Shown: in pieces, positions 21,593 to 32,060 of the stretch
How positions within the stretch are numbered: the stretch's first letter is position 1
Layout of the letters: each line of letters starts with the position of its first letter
NCBI RefSeq assembly: GCF_019578655.1
Contig: NC_063257.1
Location: forward strand, 6,572,001-6,636,000
DNA from: Ricinus communis
Taxonomy: Eukaryota > Streptophyta > Magnoliopsida > Malpighiales > Euphorbiaceae
DNA length: 64,000 bases
Direction of reading: 5' to 3'
Made by a program: the position numbers and the translations under genes
The notes under the pieces: model-generated
Told to the model about the DNA's origin: nothing
Databases searched by the model: none
The model's input: only the letters and a program-made list of their open reading frames with translations

Positions 21593-23122
21593 CCATGTGG
21601 TTCATGTCTCCTTTAATCAATTGTTATGTTTCTGATTTTGATTGCCAATGCACTTTCACTCTGTAGTCTTGATACGATTGCTCAAGTTCATGAAATTATA
21701 TTTCTCATTTCTGGAGCTGCTACTGATACACATCCATTTTCTGCTCATATTTTTTTATCTCAATAGTAATGCTATATGCTCTTTCTTCACCTTCTCTTGC
21801 CCGCAAATTAGTCTTCTATAGTAACATTGAGGGATCCCAGTTGTTAGTTTTGGTTCCTCAGTGAAGTTATGATGTAAAATCACTGGCTCAAATTTTGAAC
21901 TTCGCGAGCAGATTTCAAGCGGCTATTTGTAAGTTAGTTGCTAGATCCCATTTTATTAGTGACTTGAGATCTTTCTGCCAATGCTAACATGAAAACTTTC
22001 ATTAAAAAACTTTAATTACTTACCCCTTACATGCTGGAGTATTTTGATTCCCATGTCTGTTTCATCCTATCATTGTCCATAGACCTGTCTACAGCTTTTT
22101 GTATTGGTTTTTAATCACTGATTAGTGTTTTCCTGTATCTTTAGAAATCACTTGTTTAGACTTTTGCACCCTTTTTTTGATAGAGAATGTGTAACTTTCT
22201 TTTCTTTTTTTTTTTTTTTTGTTGATATTAAGTTCCCTAGCCACTCCGGCCCTATTAAATTCCCAGTTGTATGCATTTGTACTGAATGCCTTCGCCTCAA
22301 ATATACGTGTACTAAATCTATCCGTCGAGGTTGAAGATCATCTATGAGAACTTGTATTTGTTGGCCTGTTACATGATCCAGCATCTTAGATGATGTTAGC
22401 TTTATACTACCCTTTCTTCCTGGGATGTTAAAATTAGGTGCATGGTTTTCTATGCTTGTTAAGATTCGCCAATTAAGCGTTAAGATTTGCCAATTAAGTG
22501 TTTAAACTTTTAAAAGTTGTAACTCAGTGTGTGAAATCGAAAATTATTAACGGTTAAGTGTATGGAACTGGTAAGTTATTTAAAAAAACTGGATGATTAC
22601 AAAATAATAAGTGAACTTAATGTTAATTACTAATATATATCTCTATTTTATATATTTTTATCTATTTTTATAATTTTTACAATTTATATAAAAGATTTAT
22701 CCTCTTCTTTGTAAATATTATTTTTTATTATAAAAACATAATAAGATTTGATTTGTTTATATTATATATATGTGTGTGTGTATTAATTAGTTTTACACAT
22801 TTAAACATTAATAATCTTTAATAAGTTTTCGATAACATTTTGTAAAAAGCTGATATAGACAATCAGTAATCTATTGTTGCCTGGCTACAGAAATTAAATT
22901 GTAATTATCAAGTTGAAAGACCATTTCTATAATTATTCATTTTTCAAAACCTTATTCATTTATATGCATGAGCATCTTGCATGCGCTCGTAAATTCCTGA
23001 GCTGCTTCTACAAGAACAGGTCTGGAAATTGAAGTACACATAGAATTATAAAACTTACTGATGGAAGCCCATGTTTTTTTGTTATATTTTTGTTGTCAGA
23101 GACATTCAGTTTGCACCTGCTG
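21593..23122. other. intergenic spacer with short tandem duplication
   Basis: 3' flank of plastid RPS13, then AT-rich spacer. It includes a T-rich tract near 22200-22220 and a TG/TA run near 22762-22780. No coding region was recognised. Confidence 0.45.
22458..22499. repeat. 21-bp tandem duplication, two copies
   Basis: GTTAAGATTCGCCAATTAAGC is followed directly by a copy with two changes (CG to TG inside, final C to T). It is a minor direct repeat in the RPS13 3' spacer. Confidence 0.6.
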
Positions 23123-23127
23123 TGGGC

Positions 23128-23357
23128 TGAAGAGATATATCAGATTTAATAAAAGAATATTGAGAAAAAAAACTGTCGTATATCTTCAATGAGAATTCTG
23201 GCTATGTATATAGCCTACAAGATCAAACTGAAATAACGAAAAATAAGGAACTAACAGCTAATGGACTTCTAAACAGAAAAGACCTCTTCTAAAGCTAAAA
23301 AACACTCCACAAAGAATGGAATTTATTTACTAGCTAAATGTTGACTAATTCCTAACA
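23128..23357 (-). repeat. 3' LTR of the Copia element
   Basis: 230 bp, TGAAGAG...CCTAACA on the plus strand, nearly identical to 27390-27619. It is the 3' LTR because the element is transcribed leftwards. Confidence 0.93.
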
Positions 23358-23369
23358 ATTCCTCCCTTA
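23358..23369 (-). other. polypurine tract
   Basis: On the minus strand AAGGGAGGAAT directly precedes the 3' LTR, the expected site for plus-strand priming. Confidence 0.75.
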
Positions 23370-23400
23370 AACTAATGCTTACAGCATTTAGTTTAGATCG

Positions 23401-25081
23401 TTATCTGCAAAAACTCCTAACAGTGCACGCAGCTTCAGAAAAAACATCCACCTTAAGCGGCTTTGTCATCACATCAGCTACTTGCTCCAAAGTATTGCAA
23501 TGAACCAGTTTTACAGTACCTGCTTGTGTAAGGTCTCGAAGGAAGTGAAACCGAACATCTATATGCTTACTCCGACCATGCATTATAGGATTCTTTGAGA
23601 GTTTGATTGTAGAACTATTATCACAATAGATAGTTATAGTCTCTGATTGAGTCTGATCCAGAAATCTAAGCACCCTCTTTAACCAAATTGCCTGACAAAC
23701 ACAAGTTGCCGCTGCGATGAACTCTGCTTCGGTAGTTGAAAGACTCACAATTGGTTGTTTTTTTAGAAGACCATGACACAGCTCCTGAGCTTAGAAGAAA
23801 GACATAACCTGATGTACTTTTTCTATCATCTAAATCGCCAGCATAATCACTGTCAATGTATGCTATGATTCCATCACTTCCTCCATGCCTGTAGAAAATT
23901 CCATGCCTAACTGTTCCTTGCAAGTACCTCAACACTCTTTTTGCTTGTTGTGAATGAAGATCAGTGGGATTCTCCATATACCTACTCAAAAGGCTCACTG
24001 CAAACATCATATCTGGACGAGTTGCTGTAAGATACGTAAGACATCCCACCATCTGTTTGAAGTTAGTCTTGTCTACTTTTTTTCCTCCTTCATCCTTGAA
24101 AATCTTGGAACCAGGAACTATTGGGGTTTGGACAGAATTACTTTCATCCATCCTGAACCGTTGCAATATCTCACGACCATACTTTCTTTGACAAATAAAA
24201 ACTCCATCAGATTTCTGATGTACTTCGAGACCAAGAAAGTACTTCATTTTCCTAAGATCAGTCATATCAAATTCATCCTTCATTGACTTCTTAAACTCTG
24301 CAAACATCAATTCATCATTTCCTGTTAAAAGAAGATCATCTACATATAAGCTCACAATTAGCATGTTGCCTTCTTTGTTGATTTTGACAAAGAGAGTATG
24401 CTCATAATCATATTTCTGAAATCCTTCTTTGATGAAATATGCTTCAATACGGCTGTACCAGGCGCGCAGAGCTTGTTTAAGCCCATGAAGGGCCTTTTTT
24501 AACTTGTACACTTTCTCCTCCTTCCCTTTTTGGATGTAACCACATGGCTGCTTAACAAAAACATCTTCAATCAGCTCTCCATGCAAAAATGCAGATTTTA
24601 CATCTAATTGATGAATGGGCCACCCTTTTTGCGCAGCAAATGCAATTACCAGCTGCACCATCTCCATACGAGCAACAGGTGCAAACACTTCTGTGTAATC
24701 TAATCCGTATTGTTGCGCATACCCTTTCACGACCAGCCTTGCCTTAAACTTATTTACTTCTCCCTTTTCATCAATTTTGGTCTTGTAAACCCATTTTACT
24801 CCAACTGTCTTGACTCCTGCGGGTCGATCGATCAATTCCCATGTTCCATTTCTCTCAATTGCTTCTATCCCTGCATCCATGGCCCGTCTCCAGTTTTCAC
24901 TTTTGACAGCTTCATCGTAACTGAGAGGATCAGCAGCAGCTGCATACATAGCAACAAAAGTTGCCTCTTCATCAGATAATCCTTCTCCTGAGTCATAATC
25001 TTTCAACCACGTCAGTTGTTTTCTGTTTCTCCCATCACCACAACCTGGAAAAGTTTCTTCATTAATGGTAAGAGACTTCAT
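23401..25081 (-). pseudogene. Copia reverse transcriptase - RNase H region, frameshifted
   Basis: RT motifs are in order: WVYKTKIDEKGEVNKFKARL, IHQLDVKSAFLHGEL, LKQALRAWYSRI and the intact active-site YVDDLLLTG. RNase H starts with IAYIDSDYAGDLDDRKSTSG, and the frame breaks after SWSSKK near 23750. The correct RNase H continuation (SLSTTEAEFIAAATCVCQAI, then IDVRFHFLRDLTQAG) is in another frame ending at 23401. The break upstream of 25081 separates it from integrase. Confidence 0.88.
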
Positions 25082-25192
25082 TGATTGTACATCAGCAACA
25101 TCTGCTTCTTCTCTGCCTGATTCTTGAGCTATGTCTATTGCACTATCTTCCCATTCTAGCTCGTAAAAATTTTATGCTTCATACTGCTTTTC

Positions 25193-25885
25193 CTATTCCC
25201 ATTTTTCATTTTCTTCAAATACTACATCTCTGCTCACGATAATTATCTGTGAGATGGGATCATAGAGCCTGTAGGCCTTCGACTCTTCACTGACCCGAAG
25301 TAGAACACACCGTAAGCTTTTTCCATCCAATTTTGTTCCTGTATTATCTGGCACATGAACATGAGAAATGCAGCCAAAAATTCTGAAATATTGTATTAAT
25401 GGCTTTACTCCGCTCCAGGCTTCTTCGGGCGTTTTATCCTTTACCACCAGAGTTGGACTGCGATTTAAGACATGAACAACCCAATTTACTGCTTCTGGCC
25501 GAAATGTTTTTGGCACATTCTTATCTGATAGCATACTGTGAACCAAATTCATGATGGTGCGATTCTTCCGTTCAGCGACACCGTTTTGTTGTGGTGAATA
25601 CGATGCTGTCAGCTGCCTTCTTATTCCATTTTCATCACAAAAATTGTTGAATTCTCGTGTAAATTCTCCACCACGATCTGTACGCAGACCCTTAAGAGAC
25701 ACATCTGATGCTTTCTCAACAAGCATTTTGAAACTTTTAAAAACAGCAAGAGCTTCTGATTTTTCTACCAAAAAATACACCCATGTTTTTCGGCTATAGT
25801 CATAAGTAAAAGTAATTAAATACCTTTTCTTGCTATTTGAGGCTGGCTTAATTGGCCCACATATATTGGCATGAACAAGCTGCAT
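25193..25885 (-). pseudogene. Copia integrase region
   Basis: Continues the element after a frame break at about 25885-25983. It carries the integrase core with GLRTDRGGEFT (second catalytic Asp) and YSPQQNGVAERKNRTI (catalytic Glu). The first catalytic Asp position (usually HxDICGP) reads Asn in HANICGP. The C-terminal FGCISHVHVPD and LYDPISQIIIVSRDV motifs are present. Confidence 0.85.
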
Positions 25886-25982
25886 GATTTAGGAAGCTCT
25901 CCAAGAGCTTTTAGTTGGAATTGTTTTCCTACAAGACAGTACTTGCATAGCTTTCATGGAGGTTTTAACAGAGGCAAGTCAT

Positions 25983-27451
25983 TCACCATTTGTTTTTGCT
26001 GCAAAGTTTGCAAACTTTAAAACCCAGATGCCCAAACCTGCAATGCCATAGTTGAGCCACATCTTCGGTGACGGTGTTAAAACAGGCAGGTGTTACAGGC
26101 AAGGAAATAGCATGTAAAATAAACATTCGATTTGCAGACATATTTGCTTTCATTATCAAACCTTTGTCTAGATGATAAATTTTGCATTCCCTTTGCTGAA
26201 ACAGAATGGCCAATCCTTTCTCCTGCAATTGACTAAGACTCAGCAAATTATTTTTCAATTCAGGGACATAGAAAACTCCTGAAATGATGGTAACAATTCC
26301 ATTAATTTCCAGCATGATGTTTCCTTTCCCATTAACCACCATATTGGCATTATTTCCCAGCTTTACCGATTCTGTGAACTTGTTATCAAAATCGAAAAAA
26401 TATTCCTTCTTTCCGCACATATGGTTACTGCACCCAGAGTTAAGAAACCATATGTCTGTTTTGTGCTGCTCCCCTTCTTCAACATAAGCCATCAGCAGCT
26501 TATGTTCCTGGCTTTCTCCTTGACTCTCTGCAAAATTTGCTACTCCTTTCATCGGACATTCCCATTGAAAATGCCCAAGCTTGTTACAAGAATAGCACTC
26601 TATTGTAGCTTTGCCCAAGCTTTGTCTACTTCTCCCATGTCCTCTGCCTCCGTAACTTCCACGTCCTCTTGGTTGCCCACTGTAATTGCCACAATGAGTC
26701 ACTTTCAAAGCATGCTCTTCCTCTACAGTGTTACTCATGCGTTGTTCGTGCACAAGTAAACTGCTCTGCAGCTCATCAATCGATAAATTACCGGTATCCT
26801 TGGACTCCTCAATAGAACACACAACATAATTGAATTTTGGAGTCATTGATCTCAGAATCTTCTCCACAACATTAAAGACAGACAAATTCTCATCATTAAC
26901 TTTCATCTTGTTTGTTATAACAAGAACACGAGCAAAAAACTCATTCACAGATTCTCCATCCTTCATTTGGAGAAGTTCGTACTCCTTCTGTAGTGCTTGC
27001 AGCTGAGCTCGCTTTACCCGCGTGGTTCCTTGATATTTTTGCTTCATAGAGTCCCAGATATTCTTCGACGTGTCTTTGTTGATGATCGTCTCCAAAATAG
27101 AACGATCCAATGCCTGAAATAGATAATTCTTAGCTTTCAGATCTTTCAACTTCTGCTCTTCATGAATTTTCTTCCGCTCGTAGACTCGGCAGGAAGCCCA
27201 TTTTCTATAACGCCCCAATACTTCTTAGATCGAAGAAAATTCTCCATCAACATCGCCCAATGATCATAGTGGCCATCGAATTTCGGGACCGACGGCTGAA
27301 CAAAAGAACTCTCTGTTGCCTTTTTTTTTTTTTTCCTTGCTAGAAGACTGCTGCTTCTGCTTAGCCTCGAGCGAGGCTCTGATACCAAATGAAGAGATAT
27401 ATCAGATTTAATAAAAGAATATTGAGAAGAAAAGTTGTCGTATATCTTCAA
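25983..27451 (-). pseudogene. Copia gag-protease region, frameshifted
   Basis: The first frame (27451-27146) starts the gag protein (PKFDGHYDHWAMLMENFLRS...) and is shifted into the next frame (to 25983) near 27180-27210. The second frame holds the gag core (NIWDSMKQKYQGTTRVKRAQ), a CCHC zinc knuckle CYSCNKLGHFQWEC, and the protease region. It ends in the pre-integrase motif LWHCRFGHLG. The protease active-site triad, normally Asp-Ser-Gly, reads Asn-Ser-Gly (WFLNSGCSNHM), which should abolish activity. An upstream in-frame stretch with poly-Lys reflects a poly(A/T) tract at 27321-27334. Confidence 0.85.
27376..27387 (-). other. primer binding site, initiator tRNA-Met type
   Basis: On the minus strand this reads TGGTATCAGAGC, the common Copia primer site complementary to the 3' end of initiator tRNA-Met. 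It lies two bases inside the 5' LTR. Confidence 0.85.
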
Positions 27452-27619
27452 TGAGAATTATGGCTATGTATATAGCCTACAAGATCAAACAGAAACAACG
27501 AAAAATAAGGAACTAACATCTAATGGACTTCTAAACAGAAAAGACCTCTTCTAAAGCTAAAAAGAACTCCACAAAGAATGGGATTTATTTACTAGCTAAA
27601 TGTTGACTAATTCCTAACA
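27390..27619 (-). repeat. 5' LTR of the Copia element
   Basis: 230 bp, matching 23128-23357 with about ten substitutions and no indels by hand count. It should contain the element promoter, but I see no diagnostic TATA box. Confidence 0.93.
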
Positions 27620-27624
27620 TGGGC

Positions 27625-29388
27625 ATCGTTCAATTTGTACTTGTGTTTTGAGCTTGAACTTCACAAATTGAGTGTTCAAACATCACTTAAAATCAGGTGA
27701 GATGCCAATTTTAGCTTAGCATGCGAACGCCGGGATAAATTCGATGGTCTCGTTTGGCACTACGAATTTTAAAATTTACAGTTTTATTTAAATTCATTGA
27801 ATGTGAAGTAATTTCTAAAGAAAATCTTAGAATTTAGATTTCAACAATAATAATACTCATGTTTGAATCAACAACTAAAATGAGTAAATCTCATTTTTGC
27901 CCTCAACATCTATGTGCCGTAAATAAATATAAATTTATTTATAGAATTCAATTTCTTCAAAAGAATTTTAGAAATTCAGACAATTTATAAAAAATTTCAC
28001 TCAAAATCTCTCCAAACAAACAAGGAATACACTCCCTTGTTAAGGCCAGGGCCTTCATTCTTCAACTAAATTCAAAAGACATATTTAACTTATTTGTCAA
28101 TTATGTTGTATTATATTTACTTCAAAACCTGCTCTAACAAGGTATCTCATTCCCAATACTCCACCTCACTTAATTTCGCTCAAATAAGAGTTCAAGAGAA
28201 TTGGCGACACTATTATTTCTTTCTTTAAAAGGAAAAAAATGAGGGCGAGACTTGGTAACAAGTATTAACAGGAGATTGAAGAATTTGTTACAATGGCCTC
28301 GTAAATCATTAAATGTGTTGAGAATTTGTGCCAAAAACACGACTGCTTTATAATCTCAAATTGTTAAATACTCGTCAAAACTCTCCTTTAACTCTCACTC
28401 CCGTCATTAGCAATTCTCGTGCTATCTCTCTAATACCTCTTACCCTCAACTCTTAATTTTAACAGGGAGAAAATATATAAATAAGTTTATATCTCATATA
28501 TAAATTAAACATTGAACTGTATAACTTTTAACATATTAAACTAAAAATTTCTTAAATATATAACAAAATTAACATATGATAAAAGTAAAATTCATTTTAT
28601 ATAAATACCTATCACTTAACATGTCATAAAAATTAGAGTGTCCTCTATTTATACCTGTTGCCTTCTTTCTTTTTTCATTTAACCACTGCTCTAGTCTTTA
28701 ATCAATAAAATTTCCACCTATTACTCGGTAATTTTAAGTTAATCGTAGTACAAATTGAAGCACGGCTATCGTAGAGCATATTGAAAACAAAATTACGGTA
28801 CAATTTTTGCAAATTCTGAAAGAATTAGCCAAGAAGTGCCAACTTTAAATTCTCATCGGTAATTAGGTTAGGTGTGTATATATTGGAACAGTTTGGCCTA
28901 CTTGGAATTCAAAGAAACAATTAGTATGTGCTGAAGTTGGCAAATTGACGACCACAATTCTGACAAATTCATAGTCTATGCAAACAGTATAAACCATTCC
29001 TTCCGCAATAACAAACGTACATTACAGAAAACAGCAATCACACACAATACGGTTTCGCTGACAGTCAGAAACATTCATATTTATTTATATATTCAACCTA
29101 AATTCTCATGTTTCCAATTCACCCCAGCGTGATTCTGCATTTGCACTTAATCCCGCTTAGGGGGGAGAATGAAAACACAGGATTCCCCAAAAGAAAGACG
29201 GTTAATATAGAAGCAGCAACCACCAAAATCAAGAATATAATCTTGTTTTGTGTTTGGCCTCTTACTGACTGCAACTGGTTTTATTTACTGTCTAGGAACA
29301 CACAACAACTCAGAGATAGACGGTAAAGAAGAGATTTCCTGACAAGGGCTACAGATTAAGAAGGTTTGGTTTATTATTTGTTCAAGAA
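27625..29388. other. intergenic spacer, no gene seen
   Basis: AT-rich sequence between the Copia element and the 3' end of the RRM gene. No coding frame with a signature. The right end probably contains the 3' UTR of the minus-strand RRM gene. Confidence 0.45.
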
Positions 29389-31450
29389 TTACTTCCTCTG
29401 ATCTACTGCTGCAACTCCACACTTACCAACTACAATAGGCTCTGAGCTAACCGGACCACCGCGAGGAGGGGAAAAGACCACTGGTAGATACCCATTCGTA
29501 TGACATGGGAATACCGAGTTCTTGAAATGGTTCCTTAAAGCATTTTTCCCCTGGATTTAGAGAACCGAGATTACAAAATATACTGTATCAGAAATTCAAA
29601 CCATATGTTTTCACCTAAATAGTCAATGAGTTACAAAGCAAAAGACCCAGTTAAGATGAGAATAGCACTTCCAAAAGTCGTGTCAAAATATTAATGGGAA
29701 AGTAATTAACCTGGATTTTTGCACAACATATTTCACAGGTTTTCTTGTTGAGCATCACATCCCACTTGTGTTTTTGAAACCTCTTTGCAAATCTCGCAGC
29801 TCCAGCAGAATTTGTGAAGTTCACAAAGGCATAACCAAAGTTAGCTCGACTCCTGATTAAGATCAAGATTCCATCAAATACTTGTAAACAGTTACCATAT
29901 AGCTAAAAACAACCACAATAAAACAAAGATGGAAGTACATAAACAGACAAGGAGAGAAGTTGATTTTTTAATTACTTGAAGTCCATAGGCAAATACAGAA
30001 AGTCGTACTCAGACTTAATAGGATCAGACCGCAGCTCGGCCTTTTCGTTTTCTTCCTGGCAGTGCCTGTCCAGAATGTCCATCAATTTGTTCCTTCTACC
30101 ATGAATTTAAACCAAAAAAGTTAAAAACCAAGACCTTAAAGAAATGTAAAATATTATCATCCACATATCATTACATGCATGCACATAAATAGCATAAAAA
30201 CCCATCACTAAATAGCAGAACCTTCATTATGAACGAGACTTGATCATTAATAACATCTCTTTTTTGGGGGTAAAAAACATTAACAACTTGTTAGTTCCGC
30301 AGGACAAGGAAAACAAAACGATGGCTATTTAATTTCATTCATCTCTATCTTTACAGCTTTTAACAGTCTTTGGAAGATCAAAAGCGAAAAGAAGCAGATA
30401 ACATACTAAACTATGATTGACGAGCAAAGTAATAAATAGCGGCAGTAACTACCAATCAATAATAGAAAAAGAATGAATAGAAAAGGCACAGAAGCTAGCG
30501 AGTATTGGAATAAGCATCAACAAATAAGAATTTTTAAAAGATATCCAGAATAGGCAGGCAAAAATATATCAAAATGAAAAGAAATGTGTCACACAAAAAC
30601 AGTAAGAAAGTGGAAGGACCTACTCAAACTGATTAGGTATATTCCTGATCATCAGACTTGTATTCTCTTCAAGATTAATCGCATCAGAAACAGGAGGATG
30701 GAGAACACCATCAGTTTTCTTACCAAACTTGCTTCCAGAGCCACCACCGCCATTCTTCTTATTTGAAGCAATGCCCTTCGGTACCCAGAGTTCTCCAAAA
30801 CACGGATAACCCAATTTCTCTTTTCTTTTTGACCTCATCCTTGGTGCTTCACTCTTCTTCACAGCCCTGGTTTTTTCTCTCTTTTCTTTACAACCCAAAA
30901 CCCCAAAGTTGTTCATATCTCCCATTTGTACAGCATGGAACCTCTTCTCATCATGCCCATAGTTAGGGTTATTACGCTCCAAGTTACCCATACCAACAGG
31001 CTGTGTGTTCGTGTGATACATTGAAGATTCTTTACTCACATGCTCCACATAGTACGGCACGGTATTAGCTGCAGGCAACGGCTGCTTATGGGTATTGTAG
31101 TACACAGCAGGATATGCCCAAGATGGTGTGGGTAGATTATGATGCAAGTGGTGTGGTCGTGGTACCGGATAGCAAACTACGCCAGGATGAGGCGGCGGAG
31201 ACACCGGCAACGGCTGTACAACGGATAGCATTTGAGGTAGCGGTGGCCTGAATCGATACTCATGAGGAAAAAATGGTCTTAAAGGCAAGAAAAGGCAACT
31301 CTTTGCAGGAGATAATGGTGGAGAATTTGAGTCCAGTATTTGGAAAGGTGAAGCGTGCGGATTCAAGCGCTTAGGGCTTGATACCTTAATGTCATGATTA
31401 GGGTTTTCCAGAGAGGAAGCCATTGAAGGAGATAGAGGGTTTTTGCACAT
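29389..31450 (-). CDS. MEI2-type C-terminal RRM protein (MCT/TE1-like)
   Basis: RNA-binding protein with the specialised C-terminal RRM of the MEI2/TERMINAL EAR1 family, which regulates meiosis and meristem development. Exons on the minus strand are 31450-30624, 30095-29976, 29852-29711 and 29550-29389. The phases agree and give 416 aa. Residues 1 to about 260 are disordered: Pro-rich, with His-rich patches, a Lys/Arg stretch ([20 protein letters not shown]) and a poly-Gly run. The RRM spans roughly residues 266-400, with [41 protein letters not shown] (RNP1-like) and the family-specific [18 protein letters not shown], then FSPPRGG. It lacks the two N-terminal RRMs of full MEI2-like proteins, so it resembles the plant MCT group that keeps only this domain. 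Alternative start at 31423 (MASS). GA-rich 5' flank. Confidence 0.88.
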
Positions 31451-32060
31451 AGTATTTATATCGAACTCAAAGAAGAAGAACAAGAAGGTGCAGGAGAAAG
31501 AATGAAATGGGTTATTTTATAACCTGCGTTGTTTAAAAGGCAAAGCAAAAAAAGGAGGGTTTTATATTTTCAATAAAGAAACTGAACAGTGCATAAAGAA
31601 AATGTCTGATGAGGTCAAATGAACCCAGAAGAGGTGCAAAGAATTTTTCTTTTCTTTGTATGATCGAAGAAGAGGCGCAAAAAGATTGAAAAGAAAGAAG
31701 AGAAGAGAGAGAGAGAGTGAGAGGGCGATAAGTTGTTCAGCCTACAGGGTGCGTTTCTTTCTTTCTTTCACTTAGAGGGCAATGAAAATCTGCGTAATGA
31801 TGGAAATTGGAATTGGAGAAATACCCATTAGACCACTTCTCATTTAATGCTCGCCTCCGTTACAAGACAAAAACCCATTTGTTATAAGCTGTGGCGGCGT
31901 CTGATGTTGTGAGAGAGAGAGAGAGAGACACAGACAGACAGACAAACAAACCCATATACTAATTGGGTTTCACCATCTTCTCCTGCAATGCTCTCCTGCA
32001 ATTTTCCTGATTCACACTTTTGCTTTTTCTTTTTTTCTTTCTTCTTTTTCTCATTTATAT
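31451..32060 (-). promoter_or_regulatory. 5' flank of the MEI2-type gene with GA microsatellites
   Basis: Upstream of the minus-strand gene lie two GA runs on the plus strand (about 31700-31718 and 31911-31928). These read as CT-rich 5' leader or promoter sequence on the coding strand. Such (GA/CT)n tracts are frequent in plant core promoters and can bind BPC-type GAGA factors. The assignment is positional only. Confidence 0.4.

Larger units (their letters stand above)
23123..27624 (-). mobile_element. full-length Copia LTR retrotransposon with target duplication
   Basis: The element spans 23128-27619 and reads on the minus strand. It has two 230-bp LTRs, each beginning TG and ending CA, flanked by a perfect 5-bp target duplication TGGGC (23123-23127 and 27620-27624). 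A tRNA-Met-type primer site and a polypurine tract lie in the correct places. The domain order, gag, protease, integrase, reverse transcriptase, RNase H, identifies Copia rather than Gypsy. By hand count the LTRs differ at about 10 of 230 positions, so the insertion is fairly recent. The coding region is broken into several frames and carries changes at catalytic residues, so it is non-autonomous. Confidence 0.95.

Noticed and set aside
27748..28024. Possible MITE with GTTTGG-type ends next to the Copia element
   Set aside because: The ends align poorly beyond the GTTTGG core and no target duplication was found.
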